Shown here: positions 44,387-55,900 of the stretch, piece after piece
How the letters are laid out: each line of letters opens with the position of its first letter
Numbering within the stretch: the stretch's first letter is position 1
NCBI GenBank assembly: GCA_029531795.1
Contig: JAPEIS010000017.1
Coordinates: 248,001 to 312,000, forward strand
From: Sclerotinia nivalis
Lineage: Eukaryota; Ascomycota; Leotiomycetes; Helotiales; Sclerotiniaceae
Direction of reading: 5' to 3'
Length of the DNA: 64,000 nucleotides
Translations under genes and position numbers: made by a program
The notes under the pieces: model-generated
The model's database searches: none
What the model saw: the letters and a program-made list of their open reading frames with translations, nothing else
What the model was told of the DNA's origin: nothing

Positions 44387-45299
44387 TCAATTTCTCGATC
44401 CCAAACCTAACTTTTGTTTCTTGATTCGAGGGATAATTCCAATCAGCATCAAGACCGCACAAGCAATCACGGCCCAGCTCTTGATATGCAATGCGTTCAC
44501 GTTGAATGTGGTCCATGTTGCTGCGGCGATCGTGGCGAGCATTAGGAGGAGAATTACGTAGCCGCTTACGCGGTGGTATTTGTAGATTGATTTCGCGGTG
44601 GTGATGTTGCCGTAGAGAGAGGGGGTGAAGTATTGCGTTATGCCGATTAGCGATTGTAGGAGGAGGAGGATGTAGGTTGTTAGGCCGACTGGATCGGTTA
44701 GTTTTACTGGAATGTTTCGAGCTTGGTGAGGAGATACGGATACGTACGGATAGCATGCGCGGATTCAAAATGGATTCCGTGGTGTGCGAATTTGTTTACT
44801 TCGATTATGACGAGGCCGGCGATTAGGAGACTACCCGCTACTCCGTTGAATCCCGCGTGCGTAAGTGTGCCCTGTCGTTTCTGGGTTGCGGTATGCGTAG
44901 GTTGGAGAATGAGGATTCCTTGTGTGAGAAATAGGAGGCCGCTGGAATTGAGCAGGGGGTGGGCGGAGAATAGTATTAGGGGGGAGAGTAGTATGCTGGC
45001 CCAGATGTGGGCGACGAGGAGGATTAGTCCTACTTGGGTTATGACTGCTGTTCCTGTTTTGGGTATTCGTTTTAGTTTTTGATATATTTGATTGAGATTG
45101 AGATTGAGAGTTAGAGTGAAGGGTGAAGGGGTAAGATACCAAGTGCGAGGTTCCAAATGAGTGGACGCCCTTCTTGCTGTGATGCATCGCCTGCTCGTCC
45201 GAGCAAGGGCTCTTCTTCCCCATAACCTGCTTCGTGGGGATTTTGCAGCTCTCCGGTGGCTCCTCGTGGTTCTTCGGGGATTCCTGTTACGGATGCCAT
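44387..45299 (-). CDS. Cytochrome b561-domain membrane protein
   Basis: Three exons (45299-45140, 45053-44748, 44706-44387) give 261 aa. Intron 1 is 86 bp. Intron 2 is only 41 bp (GTACGT...TTCCAG), but the phases require it. The protein has a soluble N-terminus of about 45 residues and then five to six hydrophobic helices. Histidines in helix contexts (FSAHPLL, LTHAGFNG, HFESAHA, YKYHRVSGY) match the heme-ligating pattern of the eukaryotic b561 fold. The family moves electrons across a membrane, often using ascorbate or another reductant. The partner here is unknown. There is no DOMON domain. Confidence 0.88.
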
Positions 45300-45885
45300 G
45301 GGTGGGTTGGTGGGATGTGGATTATTTATGAGGGATTCTTGGGTGGTTGTTGGGGTTTGGGGTTTGGTTTTCGGTTGATGTTTGGAGTAGGATGAGTATG
45401 AGGATGGGGATGGGGATGAGGATGAGGTTAAACAAGTAAAGTATGATTATTCGATAAGGTTACCTAGGTAGGTGGCTTTTTCGTAAGATTGAGGGGTTTC
45501 GTCTTACATATTAGGTACCTATCTATATATATATACTCTGATGTGATACGAATGAGATTCATAACAAGCATTGGAAATATCTATGGATCGTAGATTCGGA
45601 CTGTTTTACAAATCATTCGGATGGCGTCAGTGATTTATTGATTATTGGGATTGCGGGGAATGAGTAGCCAATCATTAAGCTTGGTTCTGTAATCATACCG
45701 CGGAGTCCGGCCGTATCGGTCATAAGTGGCATATTTCGTGATGTTGGAATCAACCTTCGTTATTGTGGCATCGACGGTTTCGCAATGGCTTCGTAAGTTA
45801 AAGAGGGAGAGAATATTGCAGTATAAGTTCTGTGGTCTTTTTCTCAAGTTGTAAAGCTGTTGTATTCCATTGCGGATAAGTGAAC

Positions 45886-46050
45886 TGACACTGATATTGA
45901 CATTGACATTGACATTGACATTGACATTGACATTGACATTGACATTGACATTGACATTGACATTGACATTGACATTGACATTGACATTGACATTGACATT
46001 GACATTGACATTGATATTGACATTGGTATTGACATTGATATTGACATTGA
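45886..46050. repeat. (GACATT)n hexanucleotide microsatellite
   Basis: About 25 or more units, pure from about 45900 to 46012 and then with GATATT and GGTATT variants. Because the unit is a multiple of three, all frames stay open and give false repetitive proteins (NV, MS and TL repeats). Confidence 0.95.
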
Positions 46051-46249
46051 GAAAGATACGAACCAGAAACCGTGGAACTAAAGACGAAATGAATGTACAG
46101 ATGGCTGTCGCTCTTAAATGTCGTTTAAACAAAAACCCTCATACTCTATACATAACCACTTTTTATATGTACAAAACATCTCCTAATTTTGAAGTGGATT
46201 CATCAGAGTGAAGAAGATGATGGCTAAATGTTTTTGCTTGATAGCGGGG

Positions 46250-46283
46250 CTTATCGGGGATTTTATCGGAGGACACCGATAAG
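46250..46283 (+). promoter_or_regulatory. Purine-control site: TCGG-N6-CCGA with GATA motifs
   Basis: TCGGAGGACACCGA at 46266-46279 fits exactly the TCGG-N6-CCGA palindrome bound by the zinc-cluster purine activator UaY of Aspergillus. It is interleaved with GATA-factor motifs: CTTATC at 46250, TTATCG at 46263 and CGATAAG at 46277. It lies about 170 bp before the allantoicase start codon. Known biology is that purine-use genes need both UaY-type induction and AreA/NIT2-type nitrogen derepression. Binding here is inferred from the match. Confidence 0.72.
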
Positions 46284-46450
46284 TTCTATGGAAACGGCAT
46301 TATAATTCATTACTCGATGGAAATTATAAACTCCAATATCATAAAATTGTCTTTTGTTTAATTTTTTCCTTCACTTCTTAAATCTCTTCCTCAAAGTGAA
46401 GTTGCTTTCTAGCATTCTCGTTTCTCAATCTATTCCTCAAATAATTCAAT

Positions 46451-47774
46451 ATGACTTTCGAAACCGAATACAAGACCGAAGATGTTGCTGTAACATCTGT
46501 GCCATCCGAAGAGATTGATACCACTTTTCGTTCATCCTGTATTGGTAAGTCATACTTTATTGTGTCACATTTCTTGAGACAAGAACGACTTGATGTTTCC
46601 TAAAAACTAGCTTACTTACAACGGAAAGCATGAGAGAAAAGCTGTCTACTCTTTCGGTGGATAATATGTACAAGCCAGTGTAGAACACCTCAAGTGGGGT
46701 GAACTTGCGCTGTCAGGTGCAGCATCATATGGTTCAAATTTCCTCGAAAGGTTTCAATAACATGCTCCATGTTAGTTCTTTGGCTAACCAATCATCCTAG
46801 ATCTGATATCCGGCACTCTTGGTGGAAAAGTACTTTCATTCTCAGATGAATGGTTCGCGGAAGCAAACAATCTTCTCACTCCTACCCCACCCATCAGACA
46901 ACCAGGAAAGATGGTATATACTGGTGCCTGGTATGATGGGTGGGAAACTCGCCGACATAATACTGAGCCTTTTGATTATGTCGCAATTCGCCTTGGAGTT
47001 GCTTCAGGAACAGTTGAGGGAATTGAAGTTGACACAGCTTTCTTCTCTGGAAATCATGCACCTGCAATCTCTGTTGAAGGTGTATTTAGTGACAACGATG
47101 AAGAGGTGATTGGATGGAAAGGTGGTCGAGGCAAATGGGAGACAATACTTGGTCTTCAAGAGTGTGGTCCTTCCAAGCGATTTGGGTGGAAGCTTACCGT
47201 TCCAACCACAAAAGCGTTTACCCACGTGAGGCTCAATATGTATCCAGACGGTGGAATTGCTCGATTCAGACTCTTTGGTCACGCTATCCCGGTTTTCCCA
47301 GAAGACAAAAATGCCATTTTCGATTTAGCTGCCGCTCAAAATGGAGGAGTTGCTATCTCCTGTAGTGACCAGCACTTTGGAGTTATCGCCAACCTCATAT
47401 TACCCGGTCGTGGCAAAGATATGGGAGATGGTTGGGAAACATCGAGATCTAGAGGAAAAGATCATGTGGATTGGGCTATCATCCGATTAGGTGCACCAGG
47501 CACTGTTGAAAATTTGATTGTTGATACAGCATTCTTTAGGGGTAACTTTCCACAAAAAGTGAAGGTTGAGGCCATAAGTTGGAATGGTGAAGGGGAGCCT
47601 AGTAACTCAGCTGAAGGATGGACTGCGGTTGTTGAGCCCAGTAAGACTAGTGCTGACAAGGAGCATGAATTTGAGTCCTTGGTAAAGGATAAAACATTTA
47701 CGCATGTTAAATTAATTATGATTCCAGATGGAGGAGTGAAAAGAATTAGGGTTTTAGGAAAGAGAAGTGTTTAG
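46451..47774 (+). CDS. DAL2: Allantoicase
   Basis: Two exons (46451-46544 and 46801-47774) flank a 256-bp intron (GTAAGT donor, GGCTAACC branch site, CCTAG acceptor), giving 355 aa. Allantoicase (EC 3.5.3.4) hydrolyses allantoate to ureidoglycolate and urea, late in purine degradation. The two homologous jelly-roll repeats are plain: YDGWETRRHN, FDYVAIRLG and VDTAFFSGNH in the first, and GDGWETSRSRGKDHVDW, AIIRLG and VDTAFFRGNF in the second. Length and domain pattern match fungal enzymes (yeast DAL2, Neurospora alc-1). The promoter carries the matching control motifs at 46250-46283. The start is set by the first ATG in frame with the spliced second exon. Confidence 0.95.
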
Positions 47775-48297
47775 ATGAGATAGGTAGATGAGAAAAATAC
47801 TCATATCATGCTACCACAGGAGTTCTACCTCTTCAACATCGAAAGATAGAAGAAAACAAAACTTTGGGCGGGAAAGAAGTTTATGAAAACTTTAACATGG
47901 AATTTTTTTTATAACAAACCAATTGTCCATTAACTTCTATCTGCATGCATTACATAAATTTGAAGTTATAGAAAAGATTCCCACATCTAATTCTCATTTA
48001 TAGGAAACAATGATAAGGCTGAAGACTAACTGCCCTGCCTTCATAGTGAAACCTTGTAAACGCTCGGACCATCTTTCAGGATGACTTCTAATGCGGCCCA
48101 TCAAGTAACAAGGCCCGGCACCGACATCATAAATGTAAAGGAAGTCCAAGTCACCACAGCAGCTTCCCTGTGGGACCAACAAGAGTTTCGAAAACTTGAT
48201 ACACTCCTTTGAATAATACAATTTGCAGGAAAGGAATTCAACTCGATAAGTTCTCAACAGATGTTTACTGGTTGCATGCAGTCTTCCTACTGTTGTA
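47775..48297. other. Spacer between allantoicase and the ankyrin gene
   Basis: 3' flank of allantoicase, then the upstream region of the next gene. No additional gene is supported. The minus-strand frame here is uninformative. Confidence 0.5.
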
Positions 48298-50854
48298 ATG
48301 GACATCGAGGACAATAATGGAGATATTGGTGGATTTGGGGAGGAATGGATAAAACCAAGGCCACTACCTGATGATCTACCTAAGTCACTTGATGATCGAA
48401 AACATGTATCTGCAGAGTATGCACCTGAGACTGAGATGTATGATGCATGGCAAGGTATGACAATTCAATACAAGGGGAACAAAATCTACCAACTAACATA
48501 TTTAGGACAATCGCAGTTTTTAACAACTCCTGTTCTTGCTAAACCACTCGAATTCAAGAATCTTTCACTCGAAAATGACGAATTCGGCGACGATATTACA
48601 AAACAAAAGATAGGGGATAACGACAATAGACTTATGGAAATGTTGGCTGCTCAAGCGGCACATCGAGATGGTTCGGCTAGTGAGGATGAAGATGCTGTGG
48701 CTATGGATGAGAAGCTTTCGCTTGAAGAGAAGAAGGATATATTACAGAAGGCTCTAAATATGGCAGCTAGTAATGGAGATGTTGATCGCATCGAGAGGAT
48801 CCTTCATGGTAAAGCAAAATACCTTGTAGATTTGGATGCGCCGGATGAAGAAGGCACAGCGCCGATAATATACGCAAGTTGTTTTGTGAGTACAGGTTAA
48901 AGGGACATGTTTTATAAAGTTACTAACGATTGCGCAGGGCCATGAAGCTGTGGTAACAGCACTCCTAGATGCTGGTGCCGATGTCGACAATCAAGATAGA
49001 AATCAATGGAGCGCCTTGATGTGGGCAATGACGAATCGGCATAAGGGAATAGCGAAGGCACTTCTAGATAGAGGAGCATCTAGGGACGTTAAATCATCAA
49101 CGGGAAGAACAGCATTCGACTTTATTGCTCCAGATAGCGAAATTGCCGATTATCTCCAGGATGGTGGATATCATATTGGAAATGCTGGAGTTACGGACGA
49201 CTTTTACAATCCTGGATTCTCCCAGGATCGATTTGAGGAGGAAATGGCAGAAAATGAGATGAGGCGCCGGATGATGATGGAGAGTGCTAGAGATTTAGAG
49301 GTTGACTTGGGTAATATGGGTATCGATGATCAACCTGAATCACCAGAGGAATTAGAAGAAGAAGGGCAAGATTTCGACTGGAGCCGATGTTTACATGATC
49401 AAATGTTTGTGTTTCAGGAAAGTGAACTTGGTCGAATTCTGGATATCATTATCACCAATATGTCCCCTCAACGATCACCATCCCAGAAACCCGTACCAGC
49501 GAACATGATATTTCTCAGTGCGAGATATGCTCACTATCATGCAAGTCACGATCTTCTGGCCAAACTCCTTATCAGCGCGATGGATAAGATTAACGATGTG
49601 GTTGAAACACATCAATGGGACATGACAATATTAGCTTTCTGGATTTCAAATGCTACATTGTTGTTACACTATTTGAAAAAGGATGCTGGATTATCCGAAT
49701 CAACAACAGAGTTTCAACTTCAACTTGCGGAGTTGATTAATGAAATTTTTATCTTGATTATTCGAGATGCTGAAAGGAGAATGGATAAAGTTCTTGATTC
49801 TGCAATGTTAGAACATGAAACTATTCCGGGATTTGAAGATGTCACATTTCAGAACGAATGGAAGCTCTTCAAAAGAAAAACAACTGTCAAAGAAGTGCCT
49901 ATTGAAAAGCGATTCCGACCACCTTCTCCAAAGGCTAGGGCTAAGCCATCACCCCGCAATGTTACGTCATTATTATCCTCTACTCTATTTGTGCTGGATC
50001 TTTATGACATACATTCTGTCATTACTTCTCAAATTTTGGCACAGCTACTTTACTGGCTAGGAGCCGAACTTTTCAATCGTATCATGTCTAATCGAAAGTA
50101 CCTAGCACGAACTAAAGCAATGCAAATACGTATGAATGTATCTAGTCTTGAAGAATGGGCACGAACGAACAATCGACAACCTGAGCATTATGAGCATGGT
50201 TCTATGACTTCTAGTGGAGAAATGACTATTGAGGCGACGCGACGACATCTCGCGCCTTTAGTTCAATTACTACAGTGGTTACAATGCTTCTCTTCTTTGG
50301 GACAAGACGATTTAGAAGCTTTAGTTGGGACGTTACAGCAACTCACACGACTTACACCCCAGCAATTAATTCATTCGGTAAAACATTATCGAGCAGAAGT
50401 TGGAGAAAAAGGTTTACCCAAAAGTGCTATGAGTTATTTGATCAACCTACAAGAAGAGCACCGGTTACGAAAAGAGCGTCAAAAGAGAACCTCACAAGGT
50501 TTACGCATGAGTGCACCATCAACACCAGCTAGAAAGGGAAGCAAACCATTACCTGATACACCTGATTCGAATGGTAGAGGTGGGAAACCGCAATCCCTCG
50601 ATGACGAATTTTTCGAGGAAGATGATGCACCGGAAAATCTTCTCCTGGATCCAGCTCTCATGCTTCCTTTCTCCCTTCCTTCTAGCACAGATATGTTGAT
50701 AAGTTATGGAGCGGGATTCGGTGGGATGAATCGAGAAAGGGAAAGAAAATATATTCCCACTGTTCCTCCGGAGTTCTTGGCGAAGCTGGATCTTAGTGGT
50801 GGGAGAGCACATTCTACTTATCATGAGCGAGATTGGGAGAATGAGGAACTTTGA
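48298..50854 (+). CDS. Ankyrin-repeat and DIL (dilute) domain protein
   Basis: Exons 48298-48885 and 48938-50854 (52-bp intron, GTGAGT...TACTAACG...GCGCAG) give 834 aa. Ankyrin repeats occupy about residues 155-265 (ALNMAASNGDVDRIERIL, then GHEAVVTALLDAGADVDNQD and NQWSALMWAMTNRHKGIAKA). A dilute-type domain follows at about 345-690 (HDLLAKLLISAMDKINDV, TLFVLDLYDIHSVITSQIL and LLQWLQCFSSLGQDDLEALV). DIL domains are best known as the cargo-binding end of class V myosins. Here there is no motor, so the protein may be an adaptor in vesicle or polarity traffic. The C-terminus is disordered and proline/serine-rich. Confidence 0.9.
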
Positions 50855-51223
50855 GTTGAGTGTGTTGGGTGTGGATGGATGGATGGTGTGGTGGGTTCAT
50901 TTTTTAGTGTATGCTGTAAGCTGTATGAAGTGGTAGTGAGTGAGTGAGTGAGTGAGAGTGAGAGTGAGTGTGAGTGAGAGTGAGCGGAATTGGAAGTGGA
51001 AGTGGGAGTGACCAGTGAGGGTAAAATCATGCATTATTTATTGGTAGAAAGCATGGCGTGGCGTGGCGTTTTGTAGGCGTTTCTTAATCCTAAAGATGGA
51101 TGTTGCTGGATGTTGTCTGGTTCGTATACAATATACAATATAATAATACAATATGAGTACTTGATATGTTATAGATTTATGTTAGTCACTTGTGAATTTA
51201 TATAGAACTGTATTTTTTTGGGG
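50855..51223. other. 3' flank with simple repeats
   Basis: Contains GGATGGAT and a GAGTGAGTGAGAG run (about 50936-50985), then normal-composition DNA up to the transposon block. No gene seen. Confidence 0.6.
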
Positions 51224-51464
51224 TCTGTTAGACTGTAGGACTGTCAGGCTGACAGGCTGTAAGACTATACTATATATCTAGTATGATATTGAGAATAGAA
51301 GAATAGAATAATAAAAGAGAGGGGAAATTGAGAGATGTGCGGCGAGTCCGGACCAGAACTCTTATATAGAAGGGAAGAAGGGTACGGACACCCACGATTG
51401 TGTGGAGGTTTGTGTATACCTGAGGCTTCCAGACTAGCTAGGAACGGGTGATGAGCCCGTGATA
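51224..51464 (-). mobile_element. Probable solo LTR of the gypsy family
   Basis: Read on the minus strand from 51464, the sequence starts TATCACGGGCTCATCACCCG and continues TTCCTAGCTAGTCTGG. It matches the start of the gypsy 1 LTR at 56574 (TGTCACGGGTTCGTAACCCG, then TTCCTAGCTAGTCTGC). A TATATAA box lies about 95 bp in. The other end is uncertain. TGTTAG at 51224 would give a TG...CA element of 241 bp, but no matching target-site duplication is seen. This copy is less AT-biased than those to its right. Confidence 0.5.
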
Positions 51465-51936
51465 ATAATATTTTATTACGCTTTTTGAATTATAATCATG
51501 CCCGAAATGTATAACTCGCCCAATCCTATATATCAGAGTATCTTTCTTTACAACGATATATATCTCGTTTATCAGATACTGAATCCCTTCCTTCTGAACT
51601 TCTGTATACTCTATTCGTTCCGCTTCATTACATCAAAACAATACCTTTCTTTCTATTGTCAAACGTTCAATATACCTCAATGGAAACCTGATCCATCAAG
51701 CAAACCTATTACTCTATATCCCATTCAATATCTCTCTTTTGCTAGACCATCTCCTCTCTTTAGAATTCACAATATTATTGAATTTGGAATTATATAATAC
51801 TCTTATATTTAGATTTAATCAAATATCTTTTGTCAAATTTAAATTATTGTTTATATATCACGGAGACAGTAGACAGAATAATAGATATAACTTTATTAAT
51901 AAGATATAGCTCAAAGAGTTACAATTCTATAAAAAG
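51465..51936. other. Start of the AT-rich block
   Basis: A sharp change to AT-rich DNA without recognisable coding content. An open frame at 51498-51797 has no similarity I can name and may be transposon debris. Confidence 0.45.
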
Positions 51937-51941
51937 AATAG

Positions 51942-52371
51942 TATCACGGGTTCATAACTCTATCGAGTAGTATTGATACCGATCAAACTACTTCTACCCT
52001 TTTAGGGATTTCTGATTTAGTAGTAGAGTTCTGGACCTGTAACAATTAGTTTGATCATATCCGAAGATTAACTAATGGGGCGATACTCTAAACTAGTCAA
52101 AGGAAAAGCAGAGAGGGCCCGCTTTTCAGATAGCATAAACCAATAGATGATCTAGCTTACTCGCTTCGCGATACTATTCTAGAATAGAAGCGAAAATCTG
52201 ATTATATTTAAGACTACTAAAACAAAGGTTGCCTGGCTGTTCCATTTCTGGATCGGAAGAGGAAATAGTGTTACGGGTTCATAACTCTATCGAGTAGTAT
52301 TGATACCGATCAAACTATTTCTACTCTTTTAGAGGTTTCTGGTTCAGTAGTAGAGTTCTGGATCCATGACA
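51942..52371 (+). mobile_element. Miniature LTR retroelement (TRIM/SMART-like), 430 bp
   Basis: Two 103-bp direct repeats (51942-52044 and 52269-52371) differ at 12 positions by my count, all transitions. They enclose 224 bp with no coding capacity. The right copy starts TGTTACGGG and ends TGACA. Each LTR also has near-inverted ends (TGTTACGGGTTCATAACTCTA against TGTTACAGGTCCAGAACTCTA in reverse complement). The whole element is flanked by AATAG on both sides (51937-51941 and 52372-52376), a typical 5-bp target duplication. A purine-rich tract (GGAAGAGGAAATAG, 52255-52268) sits directly before the right LTR, as expected for a polypurine tract. The alternative is two independent solo LTRs, because AATAG also precedes the right copy. 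Confidence 0.7.
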
Positions 52372-52393
52372 AATAGTTCCTTAAATATATTTG

Positions 52394-52719
52394 TGTCACG
52401 GGTAATCACATGATACCTATTCACATGACTGATGATCTATGATCACTATATCCTCTACGATCATTATACCCTTCATTTCATATTAATTATCAGATCCTTC
52501 TAGATCTTATCGATTCTTACGATTATCAATTCTTTCCTGATATTATACAGATCGAAGCTTAGCTTAATTAATGTTTCTCGTCGACTAGATAATTTCTATT
52601 AAATTTATTGTCGGTACGACTTCGTGATCGTCGTATCCGATAGAGATGATCAAAACGTTTATGATCGTATTGAAGTTATTCACAAAAGAGATTCCTGTGA
52701 GGGCATTTGGATTGCTACA
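52394..52719 (-). repeat. 3' LTR of the copia element
   Basis: Read on the minus strand it starts TGTAGCAATCC at 52719 and ends ACCCGTGACA at 52394, a 326-bp TG...CA unit. A polypurine-like TAGGGGTCAATTA lies just outside the start (52732-52720), the expected position upstream of a 3' LTR. The matching 5' LTR is not in the window. Confidence 0.6.
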
Positions 52720-52994
52720 TAATTGACCCCTAAATTAAAGGTTATATTACACATCGAGGTTCGAAAGAATTATCGAATGCGAATGGCCTTAATATAGAAG
52801 CCTTCGTTTAAGTGAAGATTATATATTTTAAGAGTATATGAATACCAATATTGATTATCTTTTTAAAAGAATAACTAATTATAATAAATATAGATACAAA
52901 AACGAAATAGAAAAACCCAAAATCATAATGTCCGAAAATCTAAGTTTTAATACTTGAAAACCTTAAATCTTAATACTTATTCTTTTCATTCATA

Positions 52995-55900
52995 CCTTCA
53001 TTTCCAATTTAATCTTATTCATATCAATCAATTCCTTCAAAGCTTGACAGGATTTAGCCTTCATCATTGTATCAGCAGAGTTAGTATTTCCATCGATCTA
53101 ATGGATTTTCTGAATCTTTCGTCTTTTATATGATTGGCGAATATATATCAAATCGATTATTAATCGCTTTTTGTATATAGTACCAAATTTAACAAAGTAT
53201 TCATAAAATGATTTCGAATCGGTATATATCATAAATAAAATAAAATAATCGCAAATAGCTATTTGGTCGAGGAAAGACTTTATAATATTTGCTACATCGA
53301 ATTCAAGAATTATTATATAAAGTTTTAAAACTAATATACTTTTAATAATTTTTTTATATTTAATAGAAATCCAATAAAGGATATTCGTGTTTTTGGATTT
53401 ATTTGTTAGAACTATAATGTATTTGATTTGAAAAGAGTGATTAGGGTTATTCGCAAATCCTGTATTTATAAATACAAAAAGGATAAAGGTTTTTGAATCA
53501 AAAAAAACGAATCTCAATTTTTTAATAATATTATGGAATTACCAAAAAAGAATTTTATTTAGAAATTCAATATCTTTTAAAATGGGATCGGTAATTTAAA
53601 TAGTATAGGATAATAAATATATAGTTTTTGATTGAATAAGATTAGTAATATATATTCCTTTAATCTGTTAAATAATGTATTATTTCTAAATTAAAGTATT
53701 TTTTTGTAATTTGTTTTTGATATCTTTAAGATCTATAAAACTAAAAACGATTTGTTGAAGATTCTTGCAATATTGCTTTTGAGTTAGATTGATAATATCG
53801 TTAATCAATGATACAATAACTTTATTGAATTTGAGAGGATTTATTTCTATTAATATCTTACAATCTTTTATTTGAAAGTTGATAACTTTAAATTGTTTCT
53901 ATTTTAATTCAGTAAATGCTTTATTAATGATAATAAATATATCGTCGATTTGAATATCAATAAATGCAAGTATATTATTGTTTCGATGAAGAAAATAATA
54001 ATTATAAATTGAAATTGTAAGACCAAAATGATTTATATAATAATTATAGTATATTTTGAATCAATAATTATTCGATTCTGTAATATTATATAAAGGTTTT
54101 TTTATTTGAAAAATAATATCCTATAAAAGATATATTTTCTAAAAAAAATAAATAAAAAATGATCGATTTAGTTCCATTATAATTTGAATATAGACTTATG
54201 AGATATCGCAAAGATAAATATAAATATTCTTTGATTTAAAGATTGAAACCAAAATCAATAGTTTCTATTAACTAATTTTTTGTAGAGTTGGGGATTGAAT
54301 CAAAACAGTTTCTTTTCTAGTATTGTTGTATACTTGAACTACTAATTATAATTTCTCTATAGCCTTATCAATTTTGATATATTTAATCTTATCAACGAAT
54401 CGGCTTCCGAAGATACAAATCCTAATAGAAATTGAAAAGATAGGAATATTTTCGAAAATTCCTTTTTCCAATAATCCTTCGATTTCTTTTTTACAAGAAT
54501 CGATAAAATTAGATTTGGATAAAATAATTTCAAGATTTTCGTTTACTAGGAATATAATTAAATCAGAATTTAATATCAATAACATTTTCAAAAAATATTG
54601 ATGAGTTATAAGGATTTCAATTCAATTTAAAGGATGTTATATAATATAATTAATAGAATAAATAATAGCAGATATAGAAAATACTATTATATAAACAATT
54701 GTATTTCGATTAGATTTCTGTATTGGATTTGATGAATCTGGATTTTGATTGGTTGATTCCGGATTGTTAGAAAGATTGATTTCATTATTAGAATTATCGA
54801 AAAAATTTATTGTTTCTTTCAATTTGGAATAGTATGGTTTTACAATAGTACTCCTAAATTTAGTAATTCTGTTAGAAAGTTGAATTTTATAAGTTTCGCT
54901 ATTAATTTCGAAAAAAGAAAATGAATCTTTTTATTTGCCTTTCTTTAAAGCAATAATTTTTTGTTATATCAAAATATCAAAATTGATAAAAAAATTGTAA
55001 ATATAATTTGTTGAAGGATTATTTTGTTGATTTAAAATATTGTTAATTTGTTTTTATATATAAAATTTGTAAATCTTTTGTATAACTTTTTCAATAATTA
55101 TAGCTTATTATAGAATAATAAGATTTGGAAGATCTAGATTGAAGATTCTAAAGTATATTTCAAATACAAATAGTGTAGAAATTAAACCATTTAGATTAAT
55201 TAAATCATTTATAATCTTTACAATTATTTGGAGATATATATTCTATATAACATTAGATTCTTAAATTATCTTTTTAATAATGATTTTGTATATACAACGA
55301 AGAGATATATGGTATCGTTCAATAATACCAATTGATTAATAGGATTCGATAGAAACTGATTTCGTTATAATATTTATGAATAAAGTTTAATTTACGAACT
55401 TTTTTCCGACGAAATTCTTTCTAATATTATGAATTAGATAATCTGAAAGTCCAATGTAAACATCGATTCAGTATTCTCTAAGAGTATTCCAAATTACAAT
55501 TACTGAAATATTAGATAGAAATCGTATAGCTTGGAAATATATTGTTTAATTGATAATATATAGAATTAGTTTTCCGTTTAAATATATAATATTAATATAA
55601 ATTATAAAATTGAATTCGATATCATTATATAAGGTAAATTTGAATTGTTCTAAAAATCTATTATATTTTTAATAAAAATAACAAAACTTATTAAATTTAT
55701 GAAGTTCTTTTTCAATATATTTATTATAATTAATATATTTCAGAATATTATAAAGTTTTTCTATAGAAGGATAATCAAATCAATAATGCAATCTTCGAAG
55801 TTTTATATCGATGAAATAAAAGAATGAAATAAAAGAATATACTTCTATTGAATTAATAAAAAGAGTGATATTCTATAAAAGAAATATATAACCGAATTTT

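Larger units (their letters stand above)
45300..46450. other. Intergenic region between two divergent genes
   Basis: Upstream space of the cytochrome b561 gene (minus) and allantoicase (plus). It contains a GATGAGGATGGGGAT-type run near 45385-45430, the hexanucleotide microsatellite, and the UaY/GATA-like cluster in front of allantoicase. Confidence 0.6.

Noticed and set aside
45635..46211. Overlapping open frames with NV, MS and TL dipeptide repeats
   Set aside because: They are translations of the GACATT hexanucleotide microsatellite, which keeps all frames open. No gene context.
54374..54601. Plus-strand frame in the copia region
   Set aside because: Antisense of the RT segment. Protein similarity is on the minus strand.
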